Shown piece after piece: positions 1-9,827 of a stretch of DNA of 35,541 nucleotides; the first letter of the stretch is position 1, and the number at the start of each line of letters is the position of its first letter. This DNA comes from Candidatus Iainarchaeum sp. (lineage in GTDB: Archaea > Iainarchaeota > Iainarchaeia > Iainarchaeales > JAFCCJ01). A program made the translations under genes and the position numbers. Under the pieces are notes generated by a model. It saw only the letters and a list, made by a program, of their open reading frames with translations. It was not told where the DNA came from and searched no databases. Where the stretch lies: contig JAFCCJ010000005.1 in the NCBI GenBank assembly GCA_017610305.1, positions 1-35,541 on the forward strand. The letters run 5' to 3'.

Positions 1-990
1 AGGCCCTGCAGGCTTTGACGGTGGTGCAGGCCTGGTTATTTTCTTCTCAGTGGATGCCGCAGCCCACTTCCCCGGTTTTGCGGGTTTGGGTTTTGGTGCG
101 GGAAGGGCAAGCCTTCTTTTCTTAATCGGCAACACGGTTTTTGGTTTTGGTACGGGTTTTGCAACAGGCACAGGTTTTGGTGCGGGGGCAATCTTTTTAG
201 GCGTAGGTTTTGAAAAAACAGGGTCCTCAATTTTTGCATGTACTGGTTCTTTGGATTTCGCCGCACCGGGCTTTTCATCCCCGCCAAATATGCCCCTCAA
301 TCTCCCGAAAATATCCTCCCCCGCTTTTTCTGCCTTCTCTTCCTTTGGAATGGCGGCGTCTTTTGGTTTGGGAGGCACTGGCTTAACAGCAACTTTTTCC
401 GGAACTTTTTTTGCCTCAACTTTAACCGGCTTTGGTTCAGGCTTTTTCATTTCGGCCTGCACAACTCTTTTTGGAATTATGCCCATTAAACTTTCAATTT
501 TATTTTCAGTCATTTCCCTTTCCGTAGCCTTCTTTGCATCAAGGCTTTTTCTCAGATCATCGAGTTTTTTCTCCCCCTTTTTTGAGATGATGACATCCCC
601 CTTTTTTGGCCTGATTTTTTTGGCGGTTCCTGTAGTTGCGATTTTTATGCCGACGGATTTTGGAACACTAACCGCAACAGCCTTTCCGGTAAACAGTTTC
701 CTTCTTGCGGTGAGAACTCCCATTCCTATGAATGAAAAAACAATCAAATTCAGGAGAAAATAACCGCGAAAGCTGGTGAACGGAAGTAAAACCGAAAGAA
801 GAAAGGACGAAAGTATTATGGTGATGTTAAGCGCAAGTGTGATTACCAGCGCCCAGCCAAGCCTGACCTCTTTGGAAAGAACCCTTATCTTTGGCCAGCC
901 TGTCCGAATAAAAATATACCCTATAGTCGTCAAGCTGAAGAAAACATAGCCTACGAGGAGAATATCTATTGCCAGCTGTGCCCAATCCAT
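1..990 (-). CDS. Membrane protein with N-terminal TM helices and a Pro/Lys/Ala-rich C-terminal tail (3' end beyond window start)
   Basis: Minus-strand frame from ATG at 990 (MDWAQLAIDILLVGYVFFSLTTIGYIFIRTGWPKIRV...) stays open to position 1; absent from the ORF track because no stop lies in the window. Tail such as PKPVKVEAKKVPEKVAVKPVPPKPKDAA. Confidence 0.85.
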   Translation of the reverse strand, partial: MDWAQLAIDILLVGYVFFSLTTIGYIFIRTGWPKIRVLSKEVRLGWALVITLALNITIILSSFLLSVLLPFTSFRGYFLLNLIVFSFIGMGVLTARRKLFTGKAVAVSVPKSVGIKIATTGTAKKIRPKKGDVIISKKGEKKLDDLRKSLDAKKATEREMTENKIESLMGIIPKRVVQAEMKKPEPKPVKVEAKKVPEKVAVKPVPPKPKDAAIPKEEKAEKAGEDIFGRLRGIFGGDEKPGAAKSKEPVHAKIEDPVFSKPTPKKIAPAPKPVPVAKPVPKPKTVLPIKKRRLALPAPKPKPAKPGKWAAASTEKKITRPAPPSKPAGP

Positions 991-1040
991 CAATAACGCC
1001 TTACTAAAGTTATTTATATGAGTTTATAAATATTCTTCCT

Positions 1041-1577
1041 ATGGTATTAGACCTTATTATCAAGATAATTTTCTCAATTGTGGATTTGCTGAAAGGCACC
1101 ATTATTTTCACAGTTCCCACATTTGTTTTGGTATTGGTTTCCAGTTATGTGAGAAAGAGAATTGCGGAAAGATTCAAACTGAACTGGTTCCTTTCTGCAG
1201 CAGTAATCACATATATACTTCTTTTCACCATAATCCTTGTTTTTTACTTTCTCCCCTTTGCCAGCTCCCTGCTTGAAACGCAGATTGGCACAATTCCGCA
1301 GCCTTTTGCAGATAGCTTTCTGGAAATGGCTGCCAGCACTCTTTTTGTGCTGATAAGGACTATCCTTGTTGTTGCGGTCCTGACCCTCTTGGTTTTGCCC
1401 CTAGAGTTTGTGGGGGTGTTCCTGTTTGAGAAGTTTGAGGAAAAATGGCCGAAGAAAGGGTATCTCAATGTTTTGCTTACAACTTTTTTAATGGTGCTTA
1501 TTACTGCGGTTATTGTGCTGTTTATAATTCCCTGGTCATGGATAGGTGTTTTTTTCCTCATTTTTTTCAGCCTTTAG
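1041..1577 (+). CDS. Multi-pass integral membrane protein, unknown function
   Basis: 178 aa ORF with several hydrophobic helices; upstream TATA-like ttatttata/tttataaatatt. Confidence 0.75.
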   Translation: MVLDLIIKIIFSIVDLLKGTIIFTVPTFVLVLVSSYVRKRIAERFKLNWFLSAAVITYILLFTIILVFYFLPFASSLLETQIGTIPQPFADSFLEMAASTLFVLIRTILVVAVLTLLVLPLEFVGVFLFEKFEEKWPKKGYLNVLLTTFLMVLITAVIVLFIIPWSWIGVFFLIFFSL

Positions 1578-1643
1578 CCGGAGGAAACAAATATATAATA
1601 TAAATAGCATTAGTTTTATTATTGCTGTAACATTGGTGAACGA

Positions 1644-4214
1644 ATGAAAAAAGCCCTTTGCCTTCTGATAATAGTCCTTCTCCTTAACACTACTTATGCA
1701 AGCACAATCTCATTTCAGGAGGAGGATGGTGCTGAAGAACCGGAAATATTTGAGGAACCACTTATTAACGAATTTGTCTGCGAGGAACCAAAATCCCTCA
1801 CTCCTGAGGAGGCCAATAACATCCTTGATGTTGTGAAGGATGGCTTTACAGGTGCCGAATTGGATTCAGGCGCGCCTGCAAATGAGGACAGGGAAGAACT
1901 GTTGAATAATGAAGTGATAGTTGTTACAGACGATCCTGATGGGGCTGCCGCAAAGGCGGAGATGCCGAACAAGAAGATGGAGCCCTGGGAGATGTCCCAT
2001 ATACTGAACAACCGCATTGACGGGGCATATGCCTTTGGTGTTGTTCTTGAGGACACATTGAGGGCCGGAAGATGTAATGATATTGATTACAATGTGACTT
2101 GTGCCCTCACCGGCGGAAATTTGTTTGTGAGAACCTCCGGGGCGGGAATAGTTAATAATGTGAGGAATGTCGCAACCGATTTTTCAAAGTTCTGGAAGGA
2201 TGAGGAAGATTTCAAAGTTCTGACCCCTGAGGAGAATGCGGACCTCCGGAGAAAGTTTGAGAGCCAGGATGAGGAGACATTTGAATACACGACATTGAGC
2301 AGGAAAAAAGACAGGATGATTGAAAACACCATTCTTGCGGAGGGGTTTGAGGCGGAAATGCAGACCAATTCAGGAAACCCCTCATCAGTAATAAATACCT
2401 ATTCTGTTTTTGACAAATACTTCAACGCCTATGCCAGCACTGAGATGGTTTTCAGCAGTTTTGGTCCCACGCTTTTGGGTGCAACAAAGAAAACCTTTGG
2501 CTGGACCAAAAGAAGGGGTGTTTTTGATGCCATTGGGGTAAAAAAGAAGTGGGATGGCTTCATGGACTTCTTCAGGAGAAGATTGGTTACGCATGAGTCA
2601 TTCCTCGGGGACCTCAAAATGCACAGGATGCATGACCGCATCGACCATCATGGCTGGAGGCAGTGGTTCCAGGATATGACTACGGGGAAGGACGGCGACA
2701 CCCATGGATGGACCCTTTCCCAAACACAGGAATTCCAGGACTGGTGGGGCGAAATGAGCAAGAAAGGAGGATTCCTTGACTCAATCAAATCAAAGCAGGC
2801 AAAAAAAGATTTCGTTAAAACCCTTACTGAAATGAGGAGCTTTGCAAGGGCAGGTGACGCAAACCTGAGGTCTGCAAAAGTGGCATATCAGGCAGTCGCA
2901 GAATCCGGTGGCATGAATACCCCTGCCACAAGAAGTGCATTGGTTGATTATGGGAGGGCAACAGTTGATTGGATGAATGCTATTGATGACGGATTAAGGA
3001 TGGATATGCCTGAGTATATGGTAAAAAATCATTCCTCGCAGTTCTGGAATAAGGGCGTGAGAAGTACCGCGTCAGGGGAGGTTATTGACCTTTACAAGGA
3101 GCACAGGCATATGAGGGTGCTGTTTGAGAAATTCTCCGATTCAGGAAACTGGAAGGGGATGAGTGATGAGATAGCAAAGTATAATTCAGCATACCAAACT
3201 GATGAAGCCGGAAACCTGATTCTTTACGGCTTTGACAAGTCAAAGGCAGTGAAAGGCACAGGACTTTCCTATTCAAACCTTGCGGCAGGTACAAAGCAGT
3301 TCAGCAATAAATGGATTGAGACCGATTATGGAGAATTTATTCCATATAATCCGGGCACTTATAAGATGGCCCAGGGCAGGCTGAGCACCAATGCCAATTT
3401 GTATGATGGGGCTTGGGCGCCTACACAGGTGCTGACCCCGGAGGAGTTTTCCCTGAGAATTACCAATCCCAGGGTTGGAAGAAACATCCATATGATTCCC
3501 AATAACATTGACCAGATGCTTGACACTGTAAGGGAGAGGAATTTTGCGGAGAGGGGATATTGGGATGCATTAGGCAGGCTTATGGCTGAGGAAGACCAGC
3601 TGATTAAAAGTTATTTCTCATCGGTTAAGGGAGGGGCCAAATGGACCGCAATCCCCTATGGATATTGGTGGGCAAAGAAAGGCGCAGGCTTTGAGAATAT
3701 TTCATATTACCAGCTTCCTGACACATGGTTTGAGGTTAAGTTCCTGCACCGTTCTGAAACCATTTACAATGATGCGTTTATTGATTTCTTCGCAAATGAG
3801 GGCAGCGATCAAGGAGATATTTTTGTTCAGGTCCTTAACAAGCTTCCCTGGAAGTTAGTTCTTGACCAGGTTTCCGATAACTTTGGCCCATTCAAGGATC
3901 TGTATAATAAATTGACCAAAAATGAAATCCGTTCTGAAACCGAAAACCTTGCCTATTACCTGTCCCGCCCGAGTGACTGCCCCAACTGCGGGATTACCCT
4001 GAAAAGCGATGGCCTGAAGGACTTCTCACCCTACTTTACTTCGACCCAGGAAATCAATTCCTATATTTTGGAGGACACCCGCTCTGGAACCGCAAAGAAA
4101 AAGGGGCAGACATTAATTGCCTACGCCCACCACACAAATCTCACAGGCCAGACAGAGGATATTGATTCAGAGGAGAGTGAAACCGGGGACACAATAGATT
4201 TGGTTGCGGCCTAA
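1644..4214 (+). CDS. Large secreted/surface protein, N-terminal part (signal peptide MKKALCLLIIVLLLNTTYA); frame continues past the TAA
   Basis: 856 aa ORF with signal peptide and a CPNC motif near its end; same frame as the ORF ending at 6104, separated only by TAA 4212-4214. Confidence 0.8.
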   Translation: MKKALCLLIIVLLLNTTYASTISFQEEDGAEEPEIFEEPLINEFVCEEPKSLTPEEANNILDVVKDGFTGAELDSGAPANEDREELLNNEVIVVTDDPDGAAAKAEMPNKKMEPWEMSHILNNRIDGAYAFGVVLEDTLRAGRCNDIDYNVTCALTGGNLFVRTSGAGIVNNVRNVATDFSKFWKDEEDFKVLTPEENADLRRKFESQDEETFEYTTLSRKKDRMIENTILAEGFEAEMQTNSGNPSSVINTYSVFDKYFNAYASTEMVFSSFGPTLLGATKKTFGWTKRRGVFDAIGVKKKWDGFMDFFRRRLVTHESFLGDLKMHRMHDRIDHHGWRQWFQDMTTGKDGDTHGWTLSQTQEFQDWWGEMSKKGGFLDSIKSKQAKKDFVKTLTEMRSFARAGDANLRSAKVAYQAVAESGGMNTPATRSALVDYGRATVDWMNAIDDGLRMDMPEYMVKNHSSQFWNKGVRSTASGEVIDLYKEHRHMRVLFEKFSDSGNWKGMSDEIAKYNSAYQTDEAGNLILYGFDKSKAVKGTGLSYSNLAAGTKQFSNKWIETDYGEFIPYNPGTYKMAQGRLSTNANLYDGAWAPTQVLTPEEFSLRITNPRVGRNIHMIPNNIDQMLDTVRERNFAERGYWDALGRLMAEEDQLIKSYFSSVKGGAKWTAIPYGYWWAKKGAGFENISYYQLPDTWFEVKFLHRSETIYNDAFIDFFANEGSDQGDIFVQVLNKLPWKLVLDQVSDNFGPFKDLYNKLTKNEIRSETENLAYYLSRPSDCPNCGITLKSDGLKDFSPYFTSTQEINSYILEDTRSGTAKKKGQTLIAYAHHTNLTGQTEDIDSEESETGDTIDLVAA

Positions 4215-6104
4215 AAGGAGAGAAGAACCTGCTCCCTCGCCCTTGAAGACATTACGCTTGGTGGTGGCTGGCTGAATATCGGGCCTGTCCTGAAAAAGAT
4301 TGCGCCAACAACCGCGGGAGTGGGGGGAGTTCTTGTCACCCTTGAATCAATTTCTTACGCAGCTTTTGGCATGGGAGGAATGTTTTCAAGTGTCGCAATA
4401 CAGCTGGCAATTGCGTCCCAGTTGCAGGACTGTGTTGATGATGAGGAAGGCTATTATGTCCATTACTTTGTTGCGGCCAAAAAGGAGGCGGAAAAGAATG
4501 CCGATGCCTCCGAACTTTCAACAGAAAAGGTTTCGGAGTTTGTTGACAATTTAGGGGGGCAGTTTGAGGCTGCCTTTGGCGGGGAAAGCGAGTCCTTCAC
4601 TAAAGATGCCGCCGAGGATTTGGGTGCGGAAATTGACCAGTTTGTGAATAATGCCGAGGATAATGACATAGTGCAGGCAACCCTTAACCTCAAAGGCCAA
4701 ATCACAGGGGGATTAACCTCAAAAAAACTCTTCTATTTCTGGTGTGGCCCGAATTGTGAAATGAATCCCTCATCCTACAAAAAAGAGGGGAAGATGGTTG
4801 TTACCGATACCGACACAGGCCAGTCACTTGAGTTTGACTATGAAAAGGGGGAAATAAGCCTTGATGGCGAGGTTTTGGTCAGCAATGAGGATGCCGTGAG
4901 GCTTTCAGCCCCCAATGGCAAAATCCCCGCAATAGAGATTCCGCAAACCCTTTCAAAAGTCTGTGTGGTAGATTCAGATTCCGAAATTTTCGAAATTTCT
5001 GCCGATGGAAAAACACGTGTAAAGGATGATGGCCTTTTGGATTGTATCCAGAGCGGTGTTGAGGCACAGACCGGCCTTCCATTGGATTCTGATGAGCTTT
5101 CCGAGGCATTTGGCAGGGCAGAATCAATTCGCACTGATTCCCATCCAAGCATATCCCTCCTTAACAACCAGATTGTTGCAGAGGGAACCCCGAGAAGGGT
5201 TGCTCCTGGCGAAGATTCAAAGATTATTATAAGGGCAAACAAAAATGTTGAGCTTATCGGTTCAGGGGACGGGTTCCCTGATGTCGGGAGCTTTGAGTCA
5301 ATTAATTTTAAGAACGGCACAATTGTCGTTAAGGACGATGGCTGCCTTTTGATATGGCTAAAGCACCATGAGGAGGGAATCCTTTTGCAGAATCTGGCGG
5401 AGGGATTGAAGGCTAATTTAACAACTTCCACAAATCCTGAAACAGAGTGTGAGGAACCGGCAATAGATTTGCAGGTTAGGGCAGACCCTGACAGTGATTT
5501 CGCCCAGGCAAAGGTTGATAATTTCAACCAGTCGCTCGAGCATCTTGGGCCATTCCAGGTTTTCGACACCGAAACAAAAAGATATGTGTTCTATTCAGGT
5601 CCCCCTCCGGAGTGTAAACCACATATGAAGATTATTGACAAGGAAACAGGCGAGGTAAAGGACTTTGCAGGGGATATTGTCAACACCCCAACAGGAATAA
5701 AATTCACCGATGAGGATGGCAAGGAGCATACAATTGATTTTAGTGCAGAGAATGGAGTTCCTACAGTAACTTACAATGACGGCACCCCTGAAACCCTAAC
5801 TTCGGCTCAAGGGAGAAATGGCGCGTTCTACTATGACCCTGATAACGGCCTTTGGTATGCTGAAAATGCGCAACTGCTACCATTAATTGATGCCTTTAAG
5901 CAGTTAGGGTTTGACACAAGGGTTGGGGAAGATGGTAAAGTAGTAACCACTGCCCATGGAAATGAGTTGACCGTTAACGTGGGTGGAGAGGGAGGAGGCC
6001 TCCTAAATCTGCCCTCACTCCCTGAAAGCCTGCTCTTTTTGCTGGTGTTTATGGCTGCCCTATCTGTTGCGTTTGTGATGATAAGGAAGAAATCAGAGAA
6101 TTAA
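4215..6104 (+). CDS. C-terminal part of the same surface protein, ending in TM anchor LLFLLVFMAALSVAFVMIRKKSEN
   Basis: Open frame continuous with 1644-4214 (both frame 3). The ORF track begins at GTG 4320, but coding-like sequence KERRTCSLALEDITLGGGWLNIGPVLKKIAPTTAG precedes it with no ATG. Confidence 0.7.
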   Translation, partial: KERRTCSLALEDITLGGGWLNIGPVLKKIAPTTAGVGGVLVTLESISYAAFGMGGMFSSVAIQLAIASQLQDCVDDEEGYYVHYFVAAKKEAEKNADASELSTEKVSEFVDNLGGQFEAAFGGESESFTKDAAEDLGAEIDQFVNNAEDNDIVQATLNLKGQITGGLTSKKLFYFWCGPNCEMNPSSYKKEGKMVVTDTDTGQSLEFDYEKGEISLDGEVLVSNEDAVRLSAPNGKIPAIEIPQTLSKVCVVDSDSEIFEISADGKTRVKDDGLLDCIQSGVEAQTGLPLDSDELSEAFGRAESIRTDSHPSISLLNNQIVAEGTPRRVAPGEDSKIIIRANKNVELIGSGDGFPDVGSFESINFKNGTIVVKDDGCLLIWLKHHEEGILLQNLAEGLKANLTTSTNPETECEEPAIDLQVRADPDSDFAQAKVDNFNQSLEHLGPFQVFDTETKRYVFYSGPPPECKPHMKIIDKETGEVKDFAGDIVNTPTGIKFTDEDGKEHTIDFSAENGVPTVTYNDGTPETLTSAQGRNGAFYYDPDNGLWYAENAQLLPLIDAFKQLGFDTRVGEDGKVVTTAHGNELTVNVGGEGGGLLNLPSLPESLLFLLVFMAALSVAFVMIRKKSEN

Positions 6105-6108
6105 TTTT

Positions 6109-6837
6109 TTATGGAGGGAGCGGTTCTGCCACTCCTCTAATCGCTTCCTCAATAATATCTTTGTACTTCTTACGAAGTGCTTCATATGGCTCAATATTTT
6201 TAGATAATTCCCCTTTGGCAGCATTATATCTTCCCACAGATTCAACCAGGCTTTCCTCCGCCTCATGTTTACCCTGCCCGACAAGCTTCCCGGCTTTTTG
6301 AGCAGTCGCAAATAGCCTCTCATTAAGGTTGAATATTCCTAGGACCCAGTTTCTTTTTTTCTGTCTGTCATGGTGTAATTTCCACCCGTTGTTTATTACC
6401 TGTCCCTTTTCGTTTAACCTATAACTCCAGAATGCAATCTGCCCTGCCTCATAATTGACCCTTGCATTTAGATTATTTAACTTTAGAAGAGCCTCTAACT
6501 CCTCCTTCTTCACATTCTTATTGGTCCTCAGCAGATGTTGCACTACAGTATCCATGGCAATCGGATTTAACATAGGTGCGGTTTTAGTCGGAAGAAAATG
6601 AGGGTGGAAATTCCAGAAATCCTCGGGATGAACTTTTCTTGGGTGAATCCCCCCTCTACCGTCCCGCATAATAGGCCTGACCACCTTCAGGTTCACATAT
6701 GAAATGGGATGAGTTATCTGAGCTCTGCGTTCCTTTGTCAATGCCCTTTGTTCGGCAGGAGTTCTCGGAACTAAAAGCCCCCTCGCAATAATGCTGGGAT
6801 TAATTCCCGGATGGTTAGTATGCTTGCGCCCAGCCAT
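6109..6837 (-). CDS. Hypothetical protein, 242 aa, basic N-terminus
   Basis: Long ORF, ATG start, MAGRKHTNHPGINPSIIARG...; no family recognised. Confidence 0.65.
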   Translation of the reverse strand: MAGRKHTNHPGINPSIIARGLLVPRTPAEQRALTKERRAQITHPISYVNLKVVRPIMRDGRGGIHPRKVHPEDFWNFHPHFLPTKTAPMLNPIAMDTVVQHLLRTNKNVKKEELEALLKLNNLNARVNYEAGQIAFWSYRLNEKGQVINNGWKLHHDRQKKRNWVLGIFNLNERLFATAQKAGKLVGQGKHEAEESLVESVGRYNAAKGELSKNIEPYEALRKKYKDIIEEAIRGVAEPLPP

Positions 6838-6847
6838 TTAAATCCCC

Positions 6848-7705
6848 CTATCCTGATAAAATATCTTCAATGCAAAGTTCCTTCTCTTCCCCCGCCTGTT
6901 CGCAAAGGGCAACATTCCCTGTCTCATAAGCAATCCATGCAACACATGAATCCCTCCTTTCGCCCACCTTTTCGCAGAGGGAAACATCCCCTTTGTCCCT
7001 TGCAATCTCATAATAGCAATAATCACTGCTTTCCGCATTTGGGCAGAGTGAGGAATTGCCAGTTGTTATTGCAATCTCCCCATAGCAAAATTTGCTCCAG
7101 TCATAAACCTTGTCACATTCCCCCGGCATATCCAGGTCAACGGCATCAAAACAAAATCCCATAAACCTCCCTGTGTTTTTGCATAATGAGTTGTTGTCGG
7201 TTTCAAGTGCCATCAGGCAGTTGTCATGCTCATAGCTTGCCTCATCGCAGAGGGCGGGGTTATTGGTGCGTAACGCAACATCAACAACACATTCAGACCT
7301 GCTGCGCACAACTTTCTCGCAATATGAGGCATCCCCAGTATTGTATGCTATTTCAGTATAGCACAGCTCCCTTTGCTCAAAATCTTCAATCAGTTCACAG
7401 GCGTCATCCGAGTTTTTACCTGTACCAACCATATAAAGGCAGTAATCCTTTGAAACAAAATTATTTCCTGACAGGTCATCAATCCCCAAACACTCATCAA
7501 CAGTAAGCGTGGTTCCAAACTCAATTTCCTCATCAGGCTCAGGTTCCACGTAATTGGGAGAGTCCTTGGTAATTTCCCCCTTAAGATATTCATCCCCCTC
7601 ATATTCCTCATACCAGTCATCGGTTTCGCTTGGCTGGAAGAGGACATACAGTATTCCTGCAAGTATGATAAGGATTGCCGCAGCAACCAAAAGTTTCTTC
7701 TCCAT
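6848..7705 (-). CDS. Membrane-anchored protein with about 7-8 tandem two-Cys helical repeats
   Basis: N-terminal TM MEKKLLVAAAILIILAGILYVLF; acidic linker; repeats such as CYTEIAYNTGDASYCEKV, CYGEIAITTGNSSLCPNA, CYYEIARDKGDVSLCEKV, CVAWIAYETGNVALCEQA. ATG at 7705 preferred over 7723. Confidence 0.8.
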   Translation of the reverse strand: MEKKLLVAAAILIILAGILYVLFQPSETDDWYEEYEGDEYLKGEITKDSPNYVEPEPDEEIEFGTTLTVDECLGIDDLSGNNFVSKDYCLYMVGTGKNSDDACELIEDFEQRELCYTEIAYNTGDASYCEKVVRSRSECVVDVALRTNNPALCDEASYEHDNCLMALETDNNSLCKNTGRFMGFCFDAVDLDMPGECDKVYDWSKFCYGEIAITTGNSSLCPNAESSDYCYYEIARDKGDVSLCEKVGERRDSCVAWIAYETGNVALCEQAGEEKELCIEDILSG

Positions 7706-7728
7706 AAAATAAAAATAGCTCATCCACC

Positions 7729-8292
7729 TTAATAAACTTTGGCAATCTTAAGGAAAAGCTCATGTATCCTCAAATCTTGGCTAAGTTCAGGGTGGAATGA
7801 GCAGAGCATAACATTCCCATCCTTTACCAAAACCGGTTTTTTATTGAATTCCGCAAGCACCTCAACACCATTTGTGGGGGGCAAGAATTCCGGTGCGCGG
7901 ATAAAAACAGCGGGAAATTCCTTCTCTAAACCCTTAATCTTAAGCATGGCCTCAAAACTATCTAATTGGGCCCCATAACTGTTTCTTTTTGCGGTTATCT
8001 CCAGGGCAGGAATAAACTCCTTTTCCCCATCAATCTTTTTTGATAGAACTATAGCTCCTGCGCAGGTTCCGAAAAGGGCCATCCCTTGTTTGTGCTCTGC
8101 AATGATTTTTTCCCGCAGCCCAAATCTGCCAATTAGTTTCCTTAAAGTGGTGCTTTCCCCGCCGGGAATTATCAGCCCTTTCAATCCATCGAGCTGTTCA
8201 GGAGTTCTGACCTCTTTTGCCTCAACACCCAATTTTTTCAGGGCGGACATATGCTCTTCCACCCCTCCCTGAAGCGCAAGTACGCCTATCAT
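7729..8292 (-). CDS. pdxT: Pyridoxal 5'-phosphate synthase glutaminase subunit PdxT
   Basis: MIGVLALQGGVEEH...LIIPGGESTTLRKL...GTCAGAIVL...SFHPELSQD: class I glutaminase signatures; directly follows pdxS. Confidence 0.96.
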   Translation of the reverse strand: MIGVLALQGGVEEHMSALKKLGVEAKEVRTPEQLDGLKGLIIPGGESTTLRKLIGRFGLREKIIAEHKQGMALFGTCAGAIVLSKKIDGEKEFIPALEITAKRNSYGAQLDSFEAMLKIKGLEKEFPAVFIRAPEFLPPTNGVEVLAEFNKKPVLVKDGNVMLCSFHPELSQDLRIHELFLKIAKVY

Positions 8293-9177
8293 TTACCAAC
8301 CTCTTTTCGCCATCTTGGTTTCCAGTTTGTCAATCTCCAAACCTTTCATCGCATCTCCGATTCCCTCGGAAACCTTTGCAATAGTTTCAGGGGAATTGAA
8401 CTGCGCAGTTGCCTCAACAATCGCTTTTGCCATCTTTTCAGGGTCTGATGATTTAAAGATTCCTGAACCGACAAAAACACCATCCATTCCCAATTGCATC
8501 ATCATTGCCGCGTCAGCAGGAGTTGCAATCCCTCCCGCGGCGAAATTAACAACAGGCAGCTTTTTCAGTTTCTTAATCTCTTCAACCAAATTAACAGGAA
8601 CCCGCATTTCCCCTGCCCTTTTTTTCAATCCTTTTCCATCCATTTTTTGTAGTGCGGCAATTTCCGAGGAGATGTTTTTGCAATGCCTTACGGCCTCAAC
8701 AACATTTCCTGTCCCTGCCTCGCCCTTTGTCCTTATCATGGCTGCACCTTCGTTAATCCTTCGCAAAGCTTCGCCCAGATTGGTTGCCCCGCAGACAAAA
8801 GGAATCTTGAATTTGCCCTTATTAACATGGGAAGATTCATCTGCAGGGGTTAAAACCTCACTCTCATCAATATAATCCACGCCCAATGACTCCAGAATCT
8901 GGGCCTCAACAAAATGCCCAATCCTCACCTTTGCCATAACAGGGATGCTTACTGATGCCATAATTTCCTTAATCATTTTAGGGTCTGACATCCTTGCAAC
9001 CCCGCCATCCTTCCTTATATCCGAGGGTACTCTCTCCAGGGCCATAACCGCAACAGCACCCGCATTTTCCGCAATTTTGGCATGCTCCGCATTAACAACA
9101 TCCATTATTACCCCGCCCTTAAGCATCTGCGCAAGGCCGGTTTTTAGTTTATATGTCCCTTTTTTAGTTTCTCCCAT
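8293..9177 (-). CDS. pdxS: Pyridoxal 5'-phosphate synthase subunit PdxS
   Basis: [44 protein letters not shown]...[35 protein letters not shown] 9177 preferred over GTG 9186. Confidence 0.97.
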   Translation of the reverse strand: MGETKKGTYKLKTGLAQMLKGGVIMDVVNAEHAKIAENAGAVAVMALERVPSDIRKDGGVARMSDPKMIKEIMASVSIPVMAKVRIGHFVEAQILESLGVDYIDESEVLTPADESSHVNKGKFKIPFVCGATNLGEALRRINEGAAMIRTKGEAGTGNVVEAVRHCKNISSEIAALQKMDGKGLKKRAGEMRVPVNLVEEIKKLKKLPVVNFAAGGIATPADAAMMMQLGMDGVFVGSGIFKSSDPEKMAKAIVEATAQFNSPETIAKVSEGIGDAMKGLEIDKLETKMAKRGW

Positions 9178-9253
9178 TAGGCTCACCTAATAGAATGGGT
9201 TAGAAAAGATTTTTAATGCAAACTTTTATATCCTAGCCAAGCCTTATTTAATT

Positions 9254-9811
9254 ATGGTGAAAAAGAAATTGATTCCTGGGCTTAAGATAGTTGAAGTTCC
9301 TGGGGCAAATAGGCGAACAACCAAATTTGAATTCAAAGTTACTGAGGGAAGTTTTGCAGACCCTATGTTTTATTCCAGCCCGAGATTGAGGGAACAGTTT
9401 AAAAAATTTCCTTATTTGAAGGGGAGAAATATCGGTTATATTTCCTATTATTTTTATTCCCGAGAGTCAAAGATGAAGGGCGTGGTTGGGGGAAGATTCT
9501 CTGTGAAAAACTATCCTTTTGCAAATCTTAATTCTTATTCGAACCAAAGCGGCGGTGGTTTTAAAGAAGTTGAAGAATTTATGGGAAAATTCATTGCATC
9601 TGACCTGGAAAAAAAGACACTGCGAGAAATGGTTAAACGTCATGGGGAAATAGAAGTTATGCCCGCATACCACATGGCGCAACCAGGAAGAAGACAAATG
9701 GCCGCAAGGGGGATAGAAATAATAAATAGAAGACACCATACGCTTGCAGGAGATATGATTTCAAAAATTAATATGGTGAAAAGAAGGGGGAGGGCAGGGC
9801 GCAGAAGATGA
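9254..9811 (+). CDS. Hypothetical basic protein, 185 aa
   Basis: ORF with ATG start and upstream TATA-like 'cttttatatcc'; C-terminus KRRGRAGRRR. Confidence 0.65.
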   Translation: MVKKKLIPGLKIVEVPGANRRTTKFEFKVTEGSFADPMFYSSPRLREQFKKFPYLKGRNIGYISYYFYSRESKMKGVVGGRFSVKNYPFANLNSYSNQSGGGFKEVEEFMGKFIASDLEKKTLREMVKRHGEIEVMPAYHMAQPGRRQMAARGIEIINRRHHTLAGDMISKINMVKRRGRAGRRR

Positions 9812-9827
9812 TAATAATTTAAATCAC

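Noticed and set aside
50-763. 237-aa plus-strand ORF in the track
   Set aside because: Low-complexity Phe/Gly/Ala-rich translation antisense to a convincing membrane protein frame on the minus strand.
4212-4214. Pyrrolysine or selenocysteine recoding, or a frameshift, as explanation of the split ORF
   Set aside because: The codon is TAA, not TAG or TGA, and both sides are in the same frame, so no shift is needed. TAA also serves as an ordinary stop in other genes here.
4216-4322. Independent restart of the second half using AAGGAG after the stop
   Set aside because: AAGGAG is present but no in-frame ATG/GTG/TTG lies at a suitable distance; first in-frame GTG is about 100 nt on.
4838-5569. 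243-aa minus-strand ORF
   Set aside because: Ser-rich shadow ORF antisense to the continuous surface-protein frame; no start context or family resemblance.
8315-8875. 186-aa plus-strand ORF
   Set aside because: Antisense shadow of pdxS.
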